Of a DNA stretch of 38,929 nt, positions 1 to 10,500 are shown piece by piece. The notes under the pieces are model-generated. The model was not told where the DNA came from. It was given only the letters and a program-made list of their open reading frames with translations, and made no database searches. This stretch comes from Helochares maculicollis (lineage: Eukaryota; Arthropoda; Insecta; Coleoptera; Hydrophilidae): positions 1-38,929 of the forward strand of contig JAWQRO010000447.1 of the NCBI GenBank assembly GCA_033557835.1, in the 5' to 3' direction. Both the position numbers and the translations under genes were made by a program. Position 1 is the stretch's first letter. Each line of letters begins with the position of its first letter.

Positions 1-61
1 GTTTGGGCCGGGGGGGGCGCAACCCCCCCCCTTAGACCCCCCATTAGCTCCGCTCTTCACA
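1..61. other. G-run/C-run hairpin at window edge
   Basis: Eight G (10-17) are separated by five bases from nine C (23-31), followed by another C-run at about 36-41. The arms are perfectly complementary and could form a strong hairpin, which stands out in AT-rich surroundings. It may be a simple repeat, or a contig-edge or assembly artefact. No gene is visible here. Confidence 0.6.
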
Positions 62-1050
62 TTCCCGTTACTATAAGAAGTATAGTAAAAGGAAGATATT
101 CGGATCACGAAATTCGACCTCAAGATTTTGACGATTCTTGACGTTTCGAAAGCCCCTGAATTCGTTTTGATCATTTTCGACACGAAGTTTGTTGGCCAAA
201 ATCTCGAGGTTGAATTTTTTCACAACACCAATACTTCGTGTAGTATACGGAGATGTAAAAAATGAAATTTATGACGGTAAAATCCCACTTCCGGTTTTCA
301 AATTCACACGAAATCAGTTGATATTGCCATATTTTCCATGTTAATCAATTTTGCAACATTTTTGTACCTACCCTTTACTATACTTCGTATAGTATACGGA
401 AATGTAAAAAATGAAATTTATGACGGTAAAGTCCCACTTCCAGTTTTTAAATTTACTCGGAACTACTTGTTAATGCCATATTTTCCATGTTCAGCATTTT
501 TGTAACAATTTTGTAAAATTTTTCATTCCCAGGCCTACTAAAATTGGAATTTTCAAAATTATAAAAATAGCACTTCCGGTGCTACAATTATGTTGAAAAT
601 TTGTATCTGTCAGTTTTTTTGTGATATTTAAGATGTGCATGAAATTTCAATCCGATAGCTTACTGTTAAAGACTACTTTACTTGACAACATTTCAAAACT
701 GTGTAGGTAAACGAGTACTTGCGGTGGTCGTACATGCCTCAAATTTTAGCATGATACTATACTTTATATAGTAATACGGGAAGGTAAATAAGGATCAAAC
801 TGGTACAAAAATATTATTTTCAAGACTATTTTTAAAAAAAAAAATCAAAACTGTGTAGGTAAACATGAACTTCTGGTGGTTCTCTATGCCTCAAAAGACA
901 ACATGCCAATAATGATCAAAATAGATTCAGAGGCAGTCAAAACATGGAAATCCGTCAAAATCTTGAGGTCGAATTGTTTCTCGATTCCAATATCTTCCCT
1001 CTACTATACTTCGCATAGTATAAGGGAATATAAAAAGGGCAATTCCCACT
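62..1050. repeat. palindromic ~540-bp repeat family, cluster 1 (rearranged)
   Basis: This cluster holds several broken pieces of the repeat family also seen at 8027-9515, 18479-20009 and 25231-25738. Palindromic cores TACTATACTTCGTATAGTA or variants lie near 378-397 and 997-1019, with degenerate ones near 73-91, 228-240 and 745-770. Shared blocks are the 'aaatttatgacggtaaagtc' block (about 263 and 416), 'cacttccggtgct' (about 571) and 'aaaactgtgtaggtaaac' (about 694 and 848). The first piece (62-about 170) points the opposite way from the rest, so the cluster is rearranged. Short ORFs here are translations of the repeat and show no known domain. Confidence 0.75.
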
Positions 1051-1517
1051 CATTTTCGAACCATATTCCGAATTCAGAACGAAATTTGAAGAAATTGTGA
1101 CATTTGGGCCAAGAATACCCACAGTATACTGGATAATTTATCGTTTCAACAAGCATCACCAGAAACAGCGAAGGTCATCATATTATGGGACAAACAGTAT
1201 CTGGTCCACAAGTGACCAGAACTATCTGGTAGACCTTCTGGAAAGTCTACTCAAGCCTTATCACAAGACACTAACTGCAAAATGTGGTGAACATAGTCTA
1301 CTGATATGTGTAGCATCTCAGCATTGACTCAACGTAGGGATTAAACCCACCAAACTTTATCACTATCCGCGTTTCAATTTGATGCACTTTGTGAACATCT
1401 TGGTTCTGACCTTTTGCGTCTAGCTCAGGCTTGTCGACCAACCCTGACAAACTAGACAATTTGCAGCCACACATTGTCTAAAAGTAAATGCTTCAAAACA
1501 ATATTTTCTGCTTGCAG
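1051..1517. other. junctophilin intron, 3' end
   Basis: I see no recognisable gene in this stretch. It ends in a good 3' splice site (ttttctgcttgcag, to 1517) that opens the large junctophilin exon. Small ORFs at 876-1100 and 1097-1327 match no family I know. Confidence 0.5.
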
Positions 1518-4500
1518 GACGAGCAAATGGACCCAGGCGTAACGGAGACCTATATGGGAGAGTGGAAGAACGACAAGAGAACTGGCTTCGGAGTTAGCGA
1601 GCGATCCGACGGTTTAAAATACGAAGGCGAATGGTACAGCAACAAAAAGTACGGTTACGGCGTTACTACCTTCAGTAACGGCGAAAAGGAGGAAGGAAAA
1701 TACAAAAATAACGTCCTAATAACGAGCAAGAAGAAAAAGTCACTCTTTATGATGAGGTCGGCGACGTTTAGGGAAAGGATTGATGCTGCGGTCAGTGCGG
1801 CGCAAAGAGCATCAAAAATAGCGCTCCAAAAGGCGGATATTGCGATTTCGCGAACTGCGACCGCTCGAGGTAAGGCGGAACAGGCTGATCTTGCAGCGGC
1901 TCACGCGAGGCAGGATTCGGATGTTGCGCAAGGGGTTGCCAAACAATACGCTCCAGATTTCAAGCAACCAGAGTTGGATAGGTTGCGAAGTAAAGACAAA
2001 TATAGGGATACGTTGTACAACCAAAAAGACATAGTCAATCCCGGTATCATACCGAACCAATTAGGTAGCCACCAGATGCCCAACCAGATACCCAACCAGA
2101 ACCCTAGCCAAAAACTAAATCAAATGCCCAACCAGGGGCCGCACCAGACGTCCATCCACGCGAATAATAACCAAATTCTAAATCAATTGCCTAACCAAAC
2201 GTTTAACCAGATAAACAGTAGCGAGATGTACAACCAAGTTTCGAATAAGGTGCCGAATCAAATTCCGACGATTCAAACGCCTAATCAAAACTTGCAGCCG
2301 CAGAAGCCAGTCCAAAACAACAAGGCCGCGCCGACGCCGCAAAGCCAAAATCCGCCCGCGAACCAAAATGAAAATTATCAGCAATCGAAATATTTCCAAA
2401 CGAATAGCCCCCAGAACTATTCCCAAAATCCCCAAACTAATTACCAGCAAAGTAACTATCCCCAGAGTAACTACCCCCAAAGTAATTACCCCCAAAGTAA
2501 TTATCCCCAAAGTAACTACCCCCAAAGTAACTACCCCCAAAGTAACTACTCCCAGGCTAACTATCCCCAAACTAACTATTCACAGACTAACTACTCTCAA
2601 GCCAATAATCCAAGTCTTAGGCAAGACAAGCCAGCTAGTGTGAATTTCACTCCTACATCGTCAGCAAACTACAACTTGCCATCGAGTCCAAACTACGTCC
2701 AAAACAATTCTAACGCCACGTCAATGAACATGAACGACTACAACGTCAAAGAGACGAGCTACAACCTAGAGAAGCAGCACAATGAGCTTCCAGACAGGCT
2801 ACGAAGGAACTCCTCTGTCGACGACCAAGCGCAGATGAACGCGCTGCGGAGGACCCAAAGAAGAGTATCTGGTGATAGGCCTTATCTAGGCAACACGTCG
2901 CAGCAGTCTTCTATAGACCACTTCGACCACTATAAAAGACCACCCAGTAGGGATTCTAGTGTAGATAGGTATACTCGAGCGACTGGAAGATTGAGTGCGT
3001 CAGGATCCAGACAACCATCGGTCGACAGAACAACGGCCAGCCCTCAACCCGGCATGGACACACCCGATAGTAATTTGCGAGTGCCCTCGGCCATGAGGGG
3101 AACGACGCCGGTGCCAACGGCAGCGAAGAATGGAAGTGTTTTGACAGGCAGCGAGACTACATCAATTCCTCTTCAGAACATTTTGCCTTTTGAAGACATC
3201 GTTCGGAAGAGAGGATTGGGCCAAGACATCGTTCCATCCCTTAATCAACCCAAACGAACCGAAAGCCTTTATATTCCAGGAGGGGGAGGCGGAGGAGGAG
3301 CAGTAGACGGTGGAGGAGGGGGAATGGCAGCTAGTCCAATTAAAGTAAGATTTTGATTTGATATATTGAAAAGACCATTTAACCATTAGCTGCAGCAGTC
3401 AAGGGACAGCCCGAAAATAATGCTACATTTAAATTTGGCGCTATTGCGCGATAAAATGTCGCAAACTAAAAGAAAAAGGCCGCGTGACACCTGGTACTAC
3501 TATGATCTAAAAGCAAGCTGAATAGTTTCTAAATTGAAAATTCTTTATTTATTCTTCCAAATCAATTTAATTCCCTTCACAGTAGCCCCCGTCCAATAAG
3601 ACGCACTTTTGCCAACGCTTTTTCCAGTCGTCGAAACAGTCGGAATAGTCTTTTTCCGGTTTACCTTCTTCGGTTTGGTTTTTATCTCCTCAATCGTATC
3701 AAAACGGTATCCTCGCATTGGCCTTTTGAGTTTGCTGCATAGCCAGAAGTCGCACGAAGCCAAATCAGGTGAATACGGTGGTTGCGGAACGATATGAGTC
3801 GAGTTTTTGGCAAAAAAGTCGCGTAGAACCAATGCCAAATGATATTCCAACACCATCAGCGAGGTCTCCAATTGTCAAACGACGATTTTCAAGCACCGAA
3901 TCTTTGATTTTGTGGACGTAGCACTCGTCGGTTTGCAAAAACACGTGTAACTCGGAGGTAATTAAAGCTTTTGATAAACAGACGCTTGGCAAATGTTATT
4001 GACAGTCCTAGCAACATAGGAAAAAAACTAACTGCCTTCCTAATGCCCGCGAGTTTTAAATGACAATTTCACCTTAGTTTTTGATCACAGTAGTAGATCA
4101 GGATTATTGAAACTGGAGCGTTGCACGACAGAACGCGTATTAATTGCTGAGCAATATTTCCAAAACAATGCGGGTTTAGCAGCTACTCTTCGACATTGTC
4201 GCACGAAAGATTTGTATCTTCATAATTACAAAATGGAGCTGAGGCACGAACTGAAGCCTATTTTGAGATTTATTTGCCCGTTCTTCCAAATTTTAATTAG
4301 AAAATGGGTGGATTCGACATTTAAATTTCGGCTTCTAGAGAGACACTTAAACAAGTGTCCCGCTCGGGACAGATCCTTGAAAATTTCTAATAGCTCAAGA
4401 ACGCATTAACGTAGATTCGAACTGTAAATACCTCAGCATATCTTATTCAACGGAGAATCAGTCCACGTGGAATGACCCAATAAGTTCTGCATTCAATAAG

Positions 4501-7500
4501 GAATACTTTGAGTTCTGTTGCATTATATTACATAAACGCGCTGCAGAGTAACGCACATTTTTGAAGGGTCAACTCCGAATGGGACACTCTATTTCAAAAT
4601 CCATTACTGCTACCGACAAGAAACCAGTTGTGTCTATAGTCCTAGAAAGTAACTGGACCGTTACCCGACAGAATGCGTATTAATTGTTGAGCAACATTTC
4701 CAAAACAATACGGGTTTAGCAGCTATTGTTGGAAATTGTCGCACAAAAATTTTGCATCTTCATAATTAGAAAATGGCGTCGAAGCACAAACTGAAGCCTA
4801 TTTTGAGATTCATTTGCCCGCTCTGCAAAATTTTAATTAGAAAATGGGTGGATTTGAGATTTAAATTTCGGCTTCTAGGGAGAGAGACACTTAAACAAGT
4901 GTCCCGCTCGGGACAGACCCTTGAAAATTTCAAATGACTCAGGAACGCGTTAGCGTAGATTGGAACTGTAAGTACCTCAGCGTATCTTATTCTATGCAGA
5001 ATCAGTCCACGTTACGAAAGATACTGGAAATGACTTAATCAGTTCTGCATTCAATAAGGAATACTTTGAGCTCTGTTGCGTGATGTTACATAAACGCACT
5101 GCGGAGTAACGGACATTTTTGAAGGGTCAGCTCCGAGTGGGACACGGTATTTCAAAAGCCATTACTGCTATCGACAAGAAACCAGTTGTGTTTATACTCC
5201 TAGAACGTTACGAAAACCAAGCTAGACCGTTTTTTCGAAAAATTCAAATCATGGGATTAAGGGTGGCTTAATAGAGGTCTCAGTAACATTGATTCTGTGA
5301 ATGAAAAATTGAGATTGATCGCAATTTACAAAATGTGATTCGTTGGTAAATTCTATCGTGTGGAGCGACGCCTGAGGGTAATTTCATGCTTGCGGTTGTT
5401 AAATAGCTGTGCCCCATTGCTAATTGATATATAATTATGGGGTAGTTCTCTATGTGTTGTACATAATTATTCGTTAGTACATTAGTGCGGATTGCAAATA
5501 AAATTGGACCTTAGAGGTTACAGCGATATGTAGAGGTAGCCAGTAGAAAATATATGGTAAAAACCTCTAACTGATAATACGCTAGATTGGTGAGAAACGC
5601 CATCTATCGATTTAACCGATCGATGCAAATAAAATTCGGAAAACCAGATTTGGCCAATTGGTCAGGTTTGCAATGTTTGATTTATCAACTGGTGGAGAGG
5701 GAAAGTTTGCAACGGCTGTCTTCCCATCGGTATCTCTCGAATGGAATTGAAAAATCAACTAAAAATAGCGGCCGATTTCCGCCACGTTTTCGGGTCGCCG
5801 TTGCGCCGCGACGCTTCCTCGTATACTGTCCGTTTTCAAATAACGGTGGTATGCCGAGAGATGCTCAGAAAATGGTGGGAGAACCCGTTGGTTCTAAATG
5901 TGTATATTCTGTTAGTGCTCGCCTCCGGCGATAATTTTAGCCAGCGGCTAAATGAGTAGAATGGTGATAAGTGAAGTGCTCAATTGTGTTACATTGTGAA
6001 CATATAACCAAAGTCATCCAAATGTCTTCTATGTGGTTCCAAGCCGATGACGATGAAGAAGAGAACCTCTTGTACTCACCCGCCCTCATGGCCAGGCGGG
6101 CCTCCGAAAGTTGGATAGACACTCCGCCAGTGGAGGTAGATATTTGTAGCAGTTACATTTGTTAGAGTAAATGGAAGGTTATTAGCACTAGTGGCGGCCC
6201 TGGTTCCTTTATATTGTTCTGTACAAAGCTGCTGATAAATAAAAACGATTTTCTTGAAGACATTTTATTTAGTTACTAAGCCCAGTCCATAGATCCACCC
6301 GACCAATGGCATTTTGACCCGCCGTTCCCAATACAACAAGTGTGAAAAGATTCCAACTCTCCGCATCCAAGCAACCGTTGTTTATTTAACAACGGAGTTT
6401 TTGAATCGAGTGTGCGTTAGAACTGCATTTGTTCTCCGCTCGTTATTTTTCGACACTAATGTTTTGCATTTTTTAGAACTTAGTAGTTAATACAACCCTC
6501 CAGAGGAAAAAATCTTTACCGGACGTCCAAGAACTACCCAGGGCGACCGGAGCTATGTCCAGAGAAGAAGTTTCAGCTTTAGGATCAGCAAGGAGGGAAG
6601 AAATCCGAAGACAGTTAGATGAGAGGGAACGTCTACGTGCCAATCCTTTGCTCTACCTAATCAGTCCACAAGTCAAGGTTAGTCCAGAAAGCGCAACGAA
6701 TGTAGTTTTCGACCGACAATTTGCACAATCAACTACCAAACATAAGCGCATCTGCCATTTTAAACATACAACTAGCAGATTTGACCCTGTTGGTAAAACT
6801 CGGCGCGTTCGAGTTGACAAACCGGCAACTTTGTAAATATGAAATCCACTGTATTTGGCATCTCTTCTGTATAATTATATGCATATACATAAACTTGTAA
6901 ATAATTGTACATTGAACAAAATTAGGATCGGCTTTACCAAATTAGACACGCTCGCACGACACAGCAAGAAAAAGTGAATAACGTTGACTCCGATGCGCCT
7001 ACTTTTAAGTATTTAATAATTATTTTAAGCCTGGCACATATCCCTCAGTTTGACTTTACCTAGGTTTCTTAAATATTTTTACAAGGAAAAGAGCAAAAGT
7101 TAGAAAATGTAGTTTTAGTCTTGTAAGAATTTTCTCCTGTTCGGTACCTATGTACGTAATGTGTTTCTTTTTCCTATTTTTGCCACGCATTACAGAGATG
7201 TGATAGGTATGTTAGACTTTAGATATACTAATACTACTACTTAATCTATGTTTGTTTCTTGTAATTGGCTGTTAACAGTTTCGTTCCTTAGTTCGCTCAC
7301 TTATGTTTGGTTCATGTTTTTTCGTTGTTCGTCCGTCGAAGCTCGAAAAATTGATGGTGTTATACCTTGGTTATAAATTAGATATTTAAATCAGCACGTA
7401 TTCGTTGGAGAGTACCGTCGAGACGCTTAAAAGTGGGCCAATTAAGCCGAACGCCTTGATCGGTCGTCACTTTTGACTAATCACGAGGAACTCGCCAGTA

Positions 7501-10500
7501 ACGAATAAATATGCAGCAAGACTTCCACATGCAAACAACAGAACCACATTTTTGTTGGTTTAGAGAAAACTCACCGAACGAGCACCCTCACGAACACAAC
7601 AACAACAAACCAAATTTTCATATCTATTTATCACCGTATAACAAACTCAATTTTTCAGAAGCGATTTTATCGTTTTTACCTAGGTTGAGTCCAATGCTGT
7701 GCACTGTCACCAAGAGCTTCCGCTTAAACTGCAAGCTGAGATCGCATGTGCTTATCACCGCCTTTCACACATTTCACCATGAAACCGAGTCTCCTACTCA
7801 TACGTTTTCACTGACTTTATGTACAAATACTTAAATATCCATCATGTTAGCCTAGACGAGTAAATCCAGCGCAAATCATCCTGTTGTTTGATTTAACGTT
7901 GACTTATCGTATTTTAAAAATCGTTGAAAGAGGGTGGCTTTGGTACCAACTGATAAACAAGGGGCCGATCTCATCTTTAGCTAAACCACTAAAAAGAACA
8001 AATTAGAAAATTGAACCACTAAAGAGAAAAAATCTGGAGTGCCTTCACTCAACAATCCCGTGTAAATATATGCACGACATAAAAGTACCTGCTATTAATA
8101 ATAATAAAACTACAAACACTTACATACTTTTCAAAACTAAAAGCAAAAGTTTTAATATTCATAATTAACACTAACGTCAATGTATATATTCAACACATTT
8201 ATAAGGAATTCTTTTTCAGTACATATATATCATTGAAATATTTTTAATATTTCTTTATGTAATGTACAATACTTTGTGTTTAAAAATATACATGCTCTTA
8301 ATAAATCTGCAATATGGAACGCTTATAAATACCCTTTGGGAAAGCTTGAATTTTAAAATGTAAATTCATAACTAAAAGAAGGGTCCAATTTTAGAATATA
8401 AATTCATAACTAAAAAATGAAATTTATGACGGTGAAGTCCCACTTTTGGTTTTCAAATTTACACGGAACTATTTGTTATTGCTATATTTTCCATGTTTGG
8501 CATTTTGGTAATATTTTTTTATTCCAAGGCCTACTAAAATTAGAATTTTTAAATTTTTTAAAATAGTACTGCCGGTGCTCCGATCATGTTAAAAAGTGTA
8601 TCTGCGAGTTTTTTGTGATAATTAAGATGTGCACCAAATTTCAATCCGATAGCTTAATTTTAAAGACTACTTTACTTGGAAAAATTTCAAATCTGTGTAG
8701 GTAAACAGGTACTGTCGATGGTCCTACATGTCCCAAATGTTGATACAGATCTAAATTTTTGCGATAATAGCCGTAAAATTTCATCGCTCCACCTCAAACT
8801 ATCTGACCGCTATCGTGTCTACTATACATACATACACACAGACTTGCCAAAAATGTTCAAAATTGATTCAGGGGCACAAAACGTGGAGATCCGTCAAAAT
8901 CTCGAGGTCGAATTTTTTCATGATCCCAATACTTTACTATACTTCGTATAGTATATGAGAATGTAAAAATGAAATTTATGACGGTAAAGTCCCACTTCCG
9001 GTTTTCAAATTTACACGAAACTATTTGTTATTGCTATATTTTCCATGCTAAGCATTTTTGTAAAATATTTTATTCCAAGACCTACTAAAATTGGAATTTT
9101 CAAAATTATAAAAATATCACTTCCGGTGCTCAGATCATGTTGAAAATTTGTATCTGTCAGTTTTTTGTAATATGTAAGGTATTCATGAAATTTCAATTCG
9201 ATAGCTTAATTTTAAAGACTACTTTACTTGAAAAAATTTCAAAACTGTGTAGGTACTTCCGGTAGTCCTACATGTCTCAAAAGTTGATACAGATGTAAGT
9301 TTTTGCGATAATGGCCGTATTGGCCAAATTTCGTTGCTCCAGCTCAATTGGCCTGACCGCTATCGTGTTTACATACACAGACAACATACCAAAAATCGAC
9401 TCAGGGGCACTCAAAACGTGCAGATCCGTCAAAATCTCGAGGTCAAATTTTTTCATGATCCCAACACCTTCCCTTTACTATACCTCGTATAGTAATACGG
9501 GAATGTAAAAATAGGAAAATTGATCACGGAAAGTAGTGCTTTACTTGTATTGAGAACATGGCTCATGTAGTATGAGAGTGAAAATTTACTGACATCAATA
9601 GGGAATAAGCGCGCTCAAGACTCACAAATCGTAGCTTTCTACTATATCTGACAACATTTTTAGCGTATTCATCCTAAATGCCATCCGAAGAAGCGAAGCT
9701 TGTTCGGTTGATGTATTTTGTGCCCTCCGTTATGTATACATTTCTCTCTGAATGTTCTAACATCTAAATCATTCCGCAACCGAGATCATCAACTAAGATC
9801 TTTTGCATGGAGAGGTGATAGGATTTATTTTAAGGCGTAAACCAAATCGATATTGCATTAGAAAGCGATCAATTGTTACACAACAATACACCCTCAGCAC
9901 TGCCCACATTTTATAAACACCCATCCATGAATGCTACCTCCTAATATTGAAACATTCACTGTACAGTCCAGATATGGTTTTTAGTCTGCAAGAGCATTTT
10001 GCTACTTTAAATGACCTTAAGAGATGACGATTTAAGGACATCAGTTTGTTCTAAACAGCTGTAATAAAAACGCTTTGATAGAAAGCAATTTCAAAAATGT
10101 AGTAGGGAAGTCAAAATACATCAACAAACAAAATGCTATGCTTAGCTCATTAAATAGAAAATTTCATTCTGACTTCTACATTGTTATTTTGTGATTATAC
10201 ATAGTACCTCTGCTGTTAATTTTGCTACTATATGCAAGAATAACGAGTGGAGACATCCACATTCGTTCCTTATAGACAGTAGACCGAACTGATTTTTGTG
10301 GTTTAGTCTCGAAGGCATCGTGCATCCAAGATGACACTGATCTATGCAGGTAAAATACTATTTCTGGTGGTATGCTATCGGATCTACGATCAGCTTCCTA
10401 GACCAAGCAGAGCCCAAATCACAGCTATCTGTGCAACAATTTTGTATTAAATGAGTTCACTCGATTGAAAATAGCTTGTATTTAATTTTAAGATTCGAAT

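Larger units (their letters stand above)
4111..5190. repeat. 540-bp tandem duplication with transposon fragments
   Basis: Two copies, about 4111-4650 and 4651-5190, align along their whole length with a constant offset near 540 bp and modest divergence. Landmarks are 'cgacagaa.gcgtattaatt' (4125 and 4665) and 'gacaagaaaccagttgtgt' (about 4615 and 5172). Each starts with a fragment that reads ERVLIAEQYFQNNAGLAAT in copy 1, resembling the N-terminus of insect Tc1/mariner-type transposases. Each then carries a MITE-like segment (4355-4587 and 4899-5145). The duplication sits in a junctophilin intron. No intact ORF survives. Confidence 0.85.
3345..6476 (+). other. junctophilin intron with transposon remnants
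   Basis: This lies between the donor gtaaga at 3345 and the acceptor tttttag at 6476. It contains a dead mariner remnant (about 3545-3990), a 540-bp tandem duplication (4111-5190), a CpG-rich stretch (about 5740-5940) and the optional exon at 6022-6135. The rest (3345-3540, 5191-5590, 6136-6476) shows nothing I recognise. Confidence 0.7.

Noticed and set aside
876..1100. ORF with DNMPIMIKIDSEAVKTW-type product, repeated at 9311-9508 and 19377-19568
   Set aside because: It recurs because it lies in the dispersed repeat; copies are broken in different places and show no domain, so it is not treated as a gene.
2178..2570. 130-residue minus-strand ORF with LGVVT repeats
   Set aside because: It is the antisense shadow of the SNYPQ coding repeat in junctophilin.
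5587..5959. Two overlapping ORFs in the CpG-rich part of the junctophilin intron
   Set aside because: No recognisable domain, no ATG start for one of them, and both are explained by high GC lowering stop-codon frequency.
7511..7834. 107-residue ORF in the last junctophilin intron
   Set aside because: No family match, low-complexity composition, no splice or promoter context.
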